Source: Janthinobacterium sp. 17J80-10 (lineage in GTDB: Bacteria; Pseudomonadota; Gammaproteobacteria; Burkholderiales; Burkholderiaceae_D). Taken from it: a stretch of 64,000 nt of DNA. The stretch spans positions 930,001 through 994,000 of the forward strand of contig NZ_CP035311.1 of assembly GCF_004114795.1 (NCBI RefSeq), given 5' to 3'. Below are positions 57,226-64,000 of this stretch, one piece after another. The first letter of the stretch is position 1. Every line of letters starts with the position of its first letter. The translations under genes were made by a program, and so were the position numbers. Under the pieces are notes generated by a model. The model made no database searches and had not been told where the DNA came from. It worked only from the letters and a program-made list of their open reading frames with translations.

Positions 57226-58197
57226 ATGACCAGGGAATTCGGAAAAGTAGGCGTTCTGTACGGCGGCAGGTCGGCCGAGCGCGAAGTGTCGCTGATGTCC
57301 GGCGCCGGCGTACTGCAGGCCTTGCAGAGCAAGGGCGTCGATGCCCATGGTTTCGATACCGGGCTGCGTAGCCTGTCGGAACTGGCTGCAGAAAAATTTG
57401 ACCGTGTTTTCATCGCGCTGCATGGCCGCTTCGGCGAGGACGGTAGCCTGCAGGGCGCGCTTGAGCAACTGGGCATCCCCTACACCGGTTCCGGCGTGAT
57501 GGCATCCTCGATTGCCATGGACAAGGTGATGACCAAGCGCATCTGGCTGTCGCACGACTTGCCGACACCGCGCTTTGCGGTGTTCGACGCGCTGGCAACG
57601 CCGGCGACGCAATTGCACCAGACTGCAAGCGAATTGGGCATGCCGCTGATGCTCAAGGCGCCGCATGAAGGCTCGACCATCGGCATCAGCAAGGTCAGTG
57701 ACGCCGCCGACCTGGAAGCCGGCTTTGCGCATTGCGCGAAGTACGATGAAGTCGTGCTGGCCGAAGAGTTCATCACGGGCCGCGAACTGACGGTGCCGGT
57801 GCTCGGCAAGGGGCGCACTGCCCGCGCATTGCCGATCGTGGAAATCCGCGCGCCGCAAGGCAATTACGATTACCAGAACAAGTATTTCAGCGACGATACC
57901 CAGTACCTGTGCCCCGCTCCGCTGGATGCGGAGCTGACCGAGAAGATACAGGCACTGGCGCTGCGCGCTTTCAATGCAGTCGGTTGCGCCGGCTGGGGGC
58001 GTGTCGATTTCATGCTGCGCGCTACCGACAATGCGCCCTATCTGCTGGAGCTGAATTCGTCGCCTGGCATGACCGGACATTCGCTGGTGCCGATGTCGGC
58101 AAAGGCCGCCGGCGTCAGCTACGAAGATTTGTGCGTTGAGATCCTGCGTTCGGCTGCGCTGGAACTCAAGGCGACGCAGGACTGGAAACCGGAATAA
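57226..58197 (+). CDS. ddlB: D-alanine:D-alanine ligase
   Basis: This 323-residue ATP-grasp ligase makes D-Ala-D-Ala for MurF. Visible motifs are VLYGGRSAEREVSLMSG, the ALHGRFGEDGSLQGAL loop, LMLKAPHEGSTIGISKV, and the metal-binding end LLELNSSPGMTGHSLVPMSAKAAG. ATG 57226 (MTREFGKVGVL) gives the family N-terminus; in-frame alternatives are GTG 57199 (with GCGGA upstream) and ATG 57211, adding nine or five residues. Gap to ftsQ is 18 bp. Confidence 0.94.
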   Translation: MTREFGKVGVLYGGRSAEREVSLMSGAGVLQALQSKGVDAHGFDTGLRSLSELAAEKFDRVFIALHGRFGEDGSLQGALEQLGIPYTGSGVMASSIAMDKVMTKRIWLSHDLPTPRFAVFDALATPATQLHQTASELGMPLMLKAPHEGSTIGISKVSDAADLEAGFAHCAKYDEVVLAEEFITGRELTVPVLGKGRTARALPIVEIRAPQGNYDYQNKYFSDDTQYLCPAPLDAELTEKIQALALRAFNAVGCAGWGRVDFMLRATDNAPYLLELNSSPGMTGHSLVPMSAKAAGVSYEDLCVEILRSAALELKATQDWKPE

Positions 58198-58215
58198 GGG
58201 CATAGCGCGAACTCC

Positions 58216-58977
58216 ATGTGGCACGACGTCAAAATGTTGAATGCGGCAGCCGGCACCTTGCTCGGCCTGTTTGTGCTCGCATTGCTGGGCGGCGGCCTGT
58301 GGTGGCTGGCGCAGCGACCGATGTTTACGCTGCAGGAAATCCGTATCGAGGGGGCAGGAGCGGAGTTGCGCCGTGTGAATGCGTCGACGGTGCGCAGCAC
58401 GGCGCTGCCGCGTCTGAAAGGGAATTTTTTTACCGCCAACCTGGGCGCCGTGCGCGCCGCCTTCGAGTCGGTGCCCTGGGTTCGCAAGGCTGCCGTACGG
58501 CGCGAATGGCCTAACCGCCTGGTGGTGACGCTGGAAGAGCATGTGCCGTTGGGCACCTGGGGGCAGGAAGGAAGGTTGTTGTCGGAGCAGGGCGAGATAT
58601 TTGTCGCCAACCTGGCAGAAGCAGAGGAAGACGGCGATTTGCCGGAATTTGCCGGCCCGGATGGCAGCGAGAAAGAAGTGATGATGCGTTATCACGAGCT
58701 GCAGGACTGGTTTGCATCGGTCAATCTGGAGCCGGACGCCGTGCGCCTGTCGGGCCGCTATGCCTGGACGGTGAAGCTGGACAATGGCATGACGGTGGAG
58801 CTGGGGCGCGAGCAGACCAGTAGCACCTTGAAAGAACGGGTTGCGCGGCTGGTTGCGGTATATCCGCAACTCGTTGCACGACTGCAGGACCGCATCGAAA
58901 ACGTTGATATGCGCTACCCGAACGGCATGGCTTTGAAGGCTGGCGGTCTGGCATTGGGAATGGGGAAAACGAAATAA
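58216..58977 (+). CDS. ftsQ: Cell division protein FtsQ
   Basis: This 253-residue bitopic divisome scaffold has a short cytosolic N-terminus, one helix (about 14-36), and a POTRA domain (MFTLQEIRIEGAGAELRRVNASTV ... GNFFTANLGAVRAAFESVPWVRKAAVRREWPNRLVVTLEEH). The FtsQ domain follows, with the FtsB-binding strand near VDMRYPNGMAL. It lies between ddl and ftsA with one base before ftsA. Confidence 0.94.
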   Translation: MWHDVKMLNAAAGTLLGLFVLALLGGGLWWLAQRPMFTLQEIRIEGAGAELRRVNASTVRSTALPRLKGNFFTANLGAVRAAFESVPWVRKAAVRREWPNRLVVTLEEHVPLGTWGQEGRLLSEQGEIFVANLAEAEEDGDLPEFAGPDGSEKEVMMRYHELQDWFASVNLEPDAVRLSGRYAWTVKLDNGMTVELGREQTSSTLKERVARLVAVYPQLVARLQDRIENVDMRYPNGMALKAGGLALGMGKTK

Positions 58978-58978
58978 C

Positions 58979-60211
58979 ATGACAAAAGACGCAAAAAATC
59001 TGATCGTCGGTCTCGACATCGGCACTTCCAAGGTGGTGGCGGTGGTGGCCGAGGTGTTGCCCAACGGCCGCCACGAGGTGATCGGCCTGGGCCAGCACGA
59101 CTCCAAAGGCCTGAAAAAAGGCGTCGTGGTGAATATCGAGGCAACCGTCGAATCGATCCAGCGCGCGCTTGAGGAAGCCGAGCTGATGGCCGATTGCAAG
59201 ATCAGGAATGTCTTCACAGGCATCGCCGGCAGCCATATCCGCAGCTTCAATTCCAGCGGCATGGTGGCGATCAAGGACAAGGAAGTGACCGCCACCGACG
59301 TCGCGCGCGTGATCGAAACCGCCAAGGCAGTCAATATCCCGACCGACCAGCAATTACTGCATACCGTGCCGCAGGAATTCATCGTCGACAGCCAGGAAGA
59401 CGTGCGCGAGCCGATCGGCATGAGCGGCATCCGCCTGGAAGTGAAAGTGCACATCGTGACTGGCGCGGTATCGGCGGTGCAGAACATCGTCAAGTGCGTG
59501 CGCCGCTGCGGCCTGGAAGTGTCCGACCTGATCCTGCAGCCGATGGCCTCGGCCGACGCGGTGCTGACGCCGGACGAGAAAGAGCTGGGCGTGGTGCTGG
59601 TGGATATCGGCGGCGGCACGACTGACGTGGCCATCTTCACGGAAGGGGCGATCCGCCATACCGCCGTGATCCCGATTGCCGGCGACCAGATCACCAACGA
59701 CATCGCCATGGCCTTGCGCACACCGACTGCGGAAGCCGAGGAAATCAAGCTGCGTTTTGGCGTTGCCAAGCAGGTGCTGGCCGATCCCAACGAAACGCTG
59801 GAAGTGCCTGGCCTGGGTGATCGCGGATCGCGCACCTTGTCGCGCCAGGCGCTGGCGGCAGTGATCGAGCCCCGTGTGGAGGAATTGTTTGCGCTGGTGC
59901 ACCAGGTGGTGCGCGAGTCGGGCTACGAGGAAGTGTTGTCTTCCGGTGTCGTGCTGACCGGCGGCACGGCAATGATGCCGGGAATGGTCGAGATGGCGGA
60001 AGACATCTTCCTCAAGCCGACGCGTCTGGGCATGCCGGAATACAGCGGCCAGCTGGCTGACGTGGTCCGCAGCCCGCGCTATGCCACCGTGCTGGGCCTG
60101 TTGCTGGAAGCGAAAAAGCAGTATCTGCGGGGTCACATCGTCAGCCGCCAGGATGGTTCGGCCAAGGCGATCTGGCAGCGCATGAAGGAATGGTTTTTGG
60201 GTAACTTCTAG
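58979..60211 (+). CDS. ftsA: Cell division protein FtsA
   Basis: The 410-residue actin-like ATPase tethers FtsZ to the membrane. It has phosphate loop 1 VGLDIGTSKVVAVV, the 1C domain (about 85-165), phosphate loop 2 VLVDIGGGTTDVAIF, the adenosine motif VVLTGGTAMMPGM, and the C-terminal amphipathic targeting helix WQRMKEWFLGNF. It begins one base after the ftsQ stop. A degenerate palindromic element follows its stop by 4 bp. Confidence 0.96.
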   Translation: MTKDAKNLIVGLDIGTSKVVAVVAEVLPNGRHEVIGLGQHDSKGLKKGVVVNIEATVESIQRALEEAELMADCKIRNVFTGIAGSHIRSFNSSGMVAIKDKEVTATDVARVIETAKAVNIPTDQQLLHTVPQEFIVDSQEDVREPIGMSGIRLEVKVHIVTGAVSAVQNIVKCVRRCGLEVSDLILQPMASADAVLTPDEKELGVVLVDIGGGTTDVAIFTEGAIRHTAVIPIAGDQITNDIAMALRTPTAEAEEIKLRFGVAKQVLADPNETLEVPGLGDRGSRTLSRQALAAVIEPRVEELFALVHQVVRESGYEEVLSSGVVLTGGTAMMPGMVEMAEDIFLKPTRLGMPEYSGQLADVVRSPRYATVLGLLLEAKKQYLRGHIVSRQDGSAKAIWQRMKEWFLGNF

Positions 60212-60215
60212 CTAT

Positions 60216-60254
60216 TTGGGGGCGGAGTTAAGCGTAGCGGTACTCTGTCCTCAA
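60216..60254. repeat. REP-like palindrome between ftsA and ftsZ (degenerate copy)
   Basis: TTGGGGGCGGAGT (60216-60228) faces ACTCTGTCCTCAA (60242-60254). The DNA arms match at 10 of 13 positions, and all three mismatches become G-U pairs in RNA. The loop contains GTAGCG. Arms and loop resemble the intact element downstream of ftsZ (61627-61679). Confidence 0.7.
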
Positions 60255-60300
60255 CCGTTTTTAACTGTAATGTAGTTTTTTGTTTTTTATGTAACCACCC

Positions 60301-60355
60301 GCAGTTAGCAGTTGCTAGGCGCCACACCGCGTGGTGCCTAACGACTGAAAACTGC
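60301..60355 (+). promoter_or_regulatory. Stem-loop in the ftsZ leader
   Basis: TAGGCGCCAC (60316-60325) pairs with GTGGTGCCTA (60331-60340) around ACCGC with one G-U pair. The stem continues through AGTTG/CGACT and is closed by GCAGTT (60301-60306) with AACTGC (60350-60355). It ends 16 bp before the AGGGAG ribosome site of ftsZ. It could limit ribosome access or protect the ftsZ message. The upstream part of this 166-bp gap (60255-60300) is T-rich. Confidence 0.65.
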
Positions 60356-60377
60356 ATACTAATGATAGGGAGTCATC

Positions 60378-61574
60378 ATGGAAATCGATATGCTGGATAA
60401 TGCATCTCTGGGAACAGTGATCAAGGTCGTGGGTGTCGGCGGTGCCGGCGGCAATGCGGTCCAACACATGATCAACAAGGGCGTCAACGGCGTGGAATTC
60501 ATCGCCGCCAACACCGACGCACAGGCGCTGGCGCAATCCAAGGCACACAATGTCATCCAGATCGGCGAAACCGGCCTGGGCGCCGGCATGAAGCCGGCTG
60601 TGGGCCGCCAGCTGGCGGAAGAATCGCGCGCCCGTATCGAGGATGCCTTGCGCGGCGCGCACATGGTGTTCATCGCCGCGGGCATGGGTGGCGGCACCGG
60701 CACCGGCGCTGCGCCGATCGTTGCGGAAGTGGCCAAGTCACTGGGCGCCCTGACCGTGGCGGTGGTTTCCAAGCCGTTCTCCTACGAGGGCAAGAAGTGC
60801 ATGGAAATCGCCGACGAAGGCCTCGAAGCGCTGAGCCAGCATGTCGATTCCCTGATCGTGATCCTGAACGAGAAGCTCGAAGAGATCTATGAAGACGACA
60901 GCATGATCGAATGGCTGCAGCATGCCGACGACGTGCTGAACAATGCCGTTGCCGGTATTGCCGAAATCATCAATGTCCCGGGCCACATCAATGTCGACTT
61001 CAACGACGTCAAGACCATCATGGGTGAGCAGGGCAAGGCCATGATGGGTACCGCGACGGCGTCAGGCATCGACCGCGCCCGCATCGCTGCTGAACAGGCA
61101 GTCGCCTCGCCGCTGCTGGATGGCATCGACCTCTCCGGCGCGCGCGGCGTGCTGGTGAACGTGACGGCCAGCCGCAGCCTGAAGGGCAAGGAAATCAAGG
61201 AAGTCATGGCGACCGTGCGCGCATTTGCCGCTCCCGACGCCTCGATTGCACAGGGTATCGCTTACGACGACACCATGGGCGACGACATCCGCGTGACCGT
61301 GGTGGCGACCGGCCTGGGCCGCGCACGCAAGAACGTGCAACTGGTGCAGACGCCGATGCTGCGCACCGGCACCCACAACGAGCCGATCGCCGCGATGGGT
61401 GGTAACCAGGCCGGCCACGGCATGGCAACTCCGGCCGGGCAGGCATTCGAAGGCTTGAAGGCGCCGGCAGTCTGGCGTCACAATTCCTCGGCGTCGGAAA
61501 CCGTGCGAGCGCTCGAAAAGAATGGCATGGAAACTTACGATATTCCGGCATTCCTGCGCAAGCAAGCAGACTGA
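60378..61574 (+). CDS. ftsZ: Cell division GTPase FtsZ
   Basis: The 398-residue tubulin homologue forms the Z ring. The GTP-binding region has VVGVGGAGGNAVQHM and the signature GGGTGTGAAPIVAEVA; the T7 synergy loop is NVDFNDVKTIM; the C-terminal peptide YDIPAFLRKQAD binds FtsA, ZipA and MinC. The linker is short (about 55 residues). ATG 60378 has AGGGAG upstream. Unlike most of the cluster it is separated from ftsA by 166 bp with its own leader structure. Confidence 0.97.
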   Translation: MEIDMLDNASLGTVIKVVGVGGAGGNAVQHMINKGVNGVEFIAANTDAQALAQSKAHNVIQIGETGLGAGMKPAVGRQLAEESRARIEDALRGAHMVFIAAGMGGGTGTGAAPIVAEVAKSLGALTVAVVSKPFSYEGKKCMEIADEGLEALSQHVDSLIVILNEKLEEIYEDDSMIEWLQHADDVLNNAVAGIAEIINVPGHINVDFNDVKTIMGEQGKAMMGTATASGIDRARIAAEQAVASPLLDGIDLSGARGVLVNVTASRSLKGKEIKEVMATVRAFAAPDASIAQGIAYDDTMGDDIRVTVVATGLGRARKNVQLVQTPMLRTGTHNEPIAAMGGNQAGHGMATPAGQAFEGLKAPAVWRHNSSASETVRALEKNGMETYDIPAFLRKQAD

Positions 61575-61626
61575 TTCCGGGTTCTGCAGGAATCTGCGGA
61601 ACAAGGCATACTGAGCGTTTCCTGAA

Positions 61627-61679
61627 TTGGGGACAGAGTTTACAAGCCGCCGTAGCGCGGCGGGTTACTCTGTCCCCAA
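61627..61679. repeat. REP-like palindrome downstream of ftsZ (intact copy)
   Basis: TTGGGGACAGAGT (61627-61639) and ACTCTGTCCCCAA (61667-61679) are perfect 13-bp arms. An inner stem CCGCCG/CGGCGG surrounds the loop TAGCG. The outer arm resembles repeat units linked to REP-associated transposases in proteobacteria (from memory). It may also end ftsZ transcription, though no T-run follows. A degenerate relative lies upstream of ftsZ. Confidence 0.8.
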
Positions 61680-61745
61680 CTTTATGTATACGCGGGACAG
61701 TAGCGCCATCCCGTTCCCAACCACATTGAAAAATGGAGAACCCGC

Positions 61746-62252
61746 ATGACCATCCAGATCGGTGACCGTCTGCCAGCAGGCGAGCTGCGTGAATTTATTG
61801 AAGTCGAATCCGAAGGCTGCTCCCTCGGCCCCAACAAATTCAACGTAGGCGACCTGACCAAAGGTAAAAAGATTGCCATTTTTGCCGTGCCCGGCGCATT
61901 CACGCCAACCTGCTCGGAAAAACATGCGCCAGGCTATATCAGCCAGGCTGCCGATTTCAAGGCCCGTGGCGTCGATGAAATCTGGTGCATCGCCGTCAAC
62001 GATCCGTTCGTCATGGGCGCCTGGGGCCGCGAGTTGAAGGCTACCGGGGTGGTGCGCATGCTGTCCGACGGCAATGCGGATTTTAGCAAGGCGCTCGGAC
62101 TGGATGCCGATTTCAGCAAGGGTGGCCTGGGCACGCGTTCGCAGCGCTATTCCATGCTGGTCGAGGATGGCGTCGTGCGGCAATTGAATGTCGAGCAAGC
62201 CGGCAAGTTTGAATCCTCCGATGCCCCAACCCTGCTCAAGCAGCTGGGATAA
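61746..62252 (+). CDS. Peroxiredoxin, Prx5 type
   Basis: This 168-residue thiol peroxidase reduces H2O2 and alkyl hydroperoxides. The active-site loop is [15 protein letters not shown], with peroxidatic Cys56 (PxxxTxxC pattern). Other cysteines are Cys25 and Cys81; no clear C-terminal resolving Cys is seen, so a glutaredoxin or thioredoxin partner is likely. ATG 61746 has GGAGAA upstream. It is a single gene between the REP-like element and lpxC. Confidence 0.92.
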   Translation: MTIQIGDRLPAGELREFIEVESEGCSLGPNKFNVGDLTKGKKIAIFAVPGAFTPTCSEKHAPGYISQAADFKARGVDEIWCIAVNDPFVMGAWGRELKATGVVRMLSDGNADFSKALGLDADFSKGGLGTRSQRYSMLVEDGVVRQLNVEQAGKFESSDAPTLLKQLG

Positions 62253-62281
62253 TTCCCGTTACAATTCACGTTTCGGTAAAT

Positions 62282-62296
62282 TGTTATAATCGCCGC
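62282..62296 (+). promoter_or_regulatory. Extended -10 promoter at the lpxC start
   Basis: TGTTATAAT (62282-62290) is a perfect extended -10. Its predicted transcription start falls on or one base before the lpxC ATG at 62297, and no Shine-Dalgarno precedes that ATG. The lpxC message from this promoter would be leaderless. Confidence 0.6.
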
Positions 62297-63232
62297 ATGC
62301 TCAAACAGCGCACCGTCAAACAACTGGTCAAGACCATCGGTATCGGACTGCATTCCGGTACCAGGGTGGATCTCACGCTGCGTCCGGCGCCGCCGGACAC
62401 GGGCATCGTGTTCCGGCGGGTCGACCTGGCGCCGCCGGTGGAATTGCCTGCCAGCGCTGTGGGTGTGGGCGACACCCGCATGGCGTCGACACTGGACAAG
62501 GACGGGGTAAAGGTCTCCACTGTCGAGCACCTGATGTCGGCATGCGCGGGCCTGGGCATCGATAACCTGTATATCGACCTGACGGCCGAAGAAATCCCCA
62601 TCATGGATGGCTCGGCTTCGTCTTTTGTATTCCTGCTCCAGCAGGCTGGCTTGCTGGAGCAGGAGGCAGCCAAGAAGTTCATTCGCGTCAAAAAGGCAGT
62701 GGAAGTGCGCGAGGGCGAGGGCGACAAGCTGAAGTGGGCCCGCCTGGAACCCTATAATGGCTTCAAGCTCAAGTTTTTCATTGAATTCAACCATCCGGCA
62801 GTCGACCGTACCGGCCAGATTGCCGAGGTGGATTTCGAAGCGGAATCCTATGTCAAGGAAATCGCCCGCGCCCGCACTTTCGGTTTCATGCAGGACGTGG
62901 AAACCCTGCGCGGCATGGGCCTGGCGCGCGGTGGCTCACTGGAAAACGCCATCGTCATGGACGAGTACCGGATCCTGAATCCGGATGGCCTGCGCTATGA
63001 AAATGAATTCGTGCGACACAAGATACTCGATGCCATCGGCGACCTGTACCTGGTAGGCCATCCCCTGCTGGCAGCCTATGTCGCGCATAAATCCGGCCAC
63101 GGCTTGAACAATCAATTGCTGCGCGCCTTGCTGGCGCAGCCCGATGCCTACGACATCGTCACGTTCGATTCGATGGACAACGCCCCCCGCAGCTATACCT
63201 TGCAGGCCGGCGAGGAATGGGCACTTGCCTGA
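62297..63232 (+). CDS. lpxC: UDP-3-O-acyl-N-acetylglucosamine deacetylase LpxC
   Basis: The 311-residue zinc deacetylase carries out the committed step of lipid A synthesis. Zn ligands are visible: His in [13 protein letters not shown], then His and Asp in [15 protein letters not shown]; further motifs are [12 protein letters not shown] and the general-base region [25 protein letters not shown] 62297 ([13 protein letters not shown]) is the family start and appears leaderless. Its TGA directly abuts the stop of the convergent DUF721 gene. Confidence 0.97.
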   Translation: MLKQRTVKQLVKTIGIGLHSGTRVDLTLRPAPPDTGIVFRRVDLAPPVELPASAVGVGDTRMASTLDKDGVKVSTVEHLMSACAGLGIDNLYIDLTAEEIPIMDGSASSFVFLLQQAGLLEQEAAKKFIRVKKAVEVREGEGDKLKWARLEPYNGFKLKFFIEFNHPAVDRTGQIAEVDFEAESYVKEIARARTFGFMQDVETLRGMGLARGGSLENAIVMDEYRILNPDGLRYENEFVRHKILDAIGDLYLVGHPLLAAYVAHKSGHGLNNQLLRALLAQPDAYDIVTFDSMDNAPRSYTLQAGEEWALA

Positions 63233-63739
63233 TCAACCTTGAGCACTGTGGCGGTTGAGCATGGCCTGCAATGCAGCCTTCAGGCTGGCATTGCGGTCTG
63301 ACGGCTCGAGTGAATCTTCCAGTGCGGCAAAGGCTGTCAAAGCTCGATTTGACAATGCAATTTGCTTGGAAGTGATTGATTTTTCATGGATTTTTCCAAC
63401 TTGCACTTTGATTCGGATTGCGTTAACCTGCCAGCCTTGTTGTTGCAAAAAACTTTGCAATTTTGGCAATTGCTGTTTCAGCTTGCTTGCAAGCGCCGCA
63501 TTCGGCGCGGCGAGCACCAGCTGGCCTGCTTCCAGGTTCAGGACCGAGCATGTTTCAAAAATGGCGGGCAGTGCCTTGGCACAGGCTTTTTCCAGCGTGC
63601 CCAGGCGTTCAAGTGCGGGCAGCAGCATGCCAAGCTTGTCGTGCTTTTGCAAAAAGTCTGTAACGCCCTGGGCAGCGCGGGTAGAACCGCCGTGGGCCGG
63701 GCGTCTCGGTGGATAGGGGTATGAATTAGAGGAAGACAT
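63233..63739 (-). CDS. DUF721 protein, DciA-like
   Basis: This 168-residue protein has a basic, Pro-rich N-terminus and a central DUF721 region (CSVLNLEAGQLVLAAPNAALASKLKQQLPKLQSFLQQQGWQVNAIRIKVQ). DUF721 includes DciA, the helicase operator that loads DnaB in bacteria lacking DnaC. The location after lpxC and before an M23 peptidase is familiar in Burkholderiales. It is divergent from the peptidase gene with 49 bp between starts. Confidence 0.82.
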   Translation of the reverse strand: MSSSNSYPYPPRRPAHGGSTRAAQGVTDFLQKHDKLGMLLPALERLGTLEKACAKALPAIFETCSVLNLEAGQLVLAAPNAALASKLKQQLPKLQSFLQQQGWQVNAIRIKVQVGKIHEKSITSKQIALSNRALTAFAALEDSLEPSDRNASLKAALQAMLNRHSAQG

Positions 63740-63788
63740 TTCCCAACCTTATCACACCTCCCCAGGGAGAGCGAGTAACGGAGATTAG

Positions 63789-64000
63789 ATGCAAATCATT
63801 GTGTTACACCCGCGGTTTAGCGCCAAGACGCTGACTCTTTCCACGCGTCATTTAGTGATCTTGGGAGCGGTATTCCTGGGGGCGGTACTGGCGGTCGCGA
63901 CTCTCCTGTATTACCTGACCCTCTCGAATGCAGCCAGCTTGCGCATGCCCTTTCTGCCGCAAGCCCTCGGAGCAGAGAATCTGGACGATACCGGTCGAAA
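63789..64000 (+). CDS. Probable M23 family peptidase, N-terminal part only
   Basis: A frame from ATG 63789 runs off the window after 70 residues: MQIIVLHPRFSAKTLTL, then a transmembrane helix (about residues 22-45) and the start of a periplasmic region. No catalytic domain is visible. The call rests on gene order (lpxC, DUF721, then M23 metallopeptidase in Burkholderiales) and on the membrane-anchored N-terminus. GGAGA lies upstream of the ATG. Confidence 0.6.
   Translation, partial: MQIIVLHPRFSAKTLTLSTRHLVILGAVFLGAVLAVATLLYYLTLSNAASLRMPFLPQALGAENLDDTGR

Noticed and set aside
56950-59835. Very long minus-strand open frame (about 960 codons) opposite murC-ddl-ftsQ-ftsA
   Set aside because: It is antisense to four certain genes, has low-complexity His/Arg/Gln-rich composition and no family motif. 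It arises from the GC-rich codon bias of the plus strand.

Overview
The window looks like chromosomal DNA of a betaproteobacterium, most likely Burkholderiales close to Oxalobacteraceae (Herbaspirillum/Collimonas/Herminiimonas-like). The basis is the high G+C, the minCDE and mraZ-to-lpxC gene orders followed by a DUF721 gene and an M23 peptidase, and the E. coli-like IlvD. This placement is an inference from gene order and protein style; no database search was possible. I saw no phage, insertion sequence, CRISPR array or tRNA gene.

Layout. 0-11.6 kb: the end of a DctB-like kinase and its sigma-54 activator DctD, ilvD (opposite strand, with its own terminator), a stand-alone cytochrome P450, a TerC-family membrane protein, a two-gene RND efflux operon, a small unknown gene and a BamE-like lipoprotein. 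11.9-25.2 kb: a NarX/NarL-type two-component pair converges on a 14-gene minus-strand Flp/Tad pilus operon. That operon holds a previously unmarked 46-residue Flp-like pilin, prepilin peptidase, CpaB, secretin, a lipoprotein, two Flp pilins, TadG/E/F-like proteins, TadZ, TadA, TadB and TadC. 25.5-40 kb is mixed housekeeping and accessory DNA: a 3-methyladenine glycosylase; a histidine-kinase ATPase fragment with cyanase behind a good sigma-54 promoter; an AI-2E-type permease; CheZ; an HD phosphohydrolase; a TRIC-type channel with a large palindrome at its start codon; PBP1A; two paralogous small putative DNA-binding proteins; an ATP-grasp-like/hydrolase pair; and small unknowns.

40-64 kb is cell division and envelope. 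minCDE is followed by a cardiolipin-synthase-like enzyme, the RNase P RNA and then the full dcw cluster (mraZ rsmH ftsL ftsI murE murF mraY murD ftsW murG murC ddl ftsQ ftsA ftsZ). After that come a peroxiredoxin, lpxC, a DciA-like DUF721 gene and the start of a probable M23 peptidase. Stop/start overlaps run through much of dcw, so peptidoglycan precursor synthesis and divisome assembly are translationally coupled. A sigma-70-like promoter overlaps a four-repeat MraZ operator. ftsZ has a strong leader stem-loop and lies between two related palindromic (REP-like) elements. lpxC appears to be leaderless.

The most unusual signals are non-coding or very short: the mini-pilin, the sigma-54/NtrC-like control of cyanase, a promoter-to-terminator unit at 35.8-36.08 kb encoding a small protein or structured RNA, and the 91-bp three-tier palindrome at 31.6 kb.
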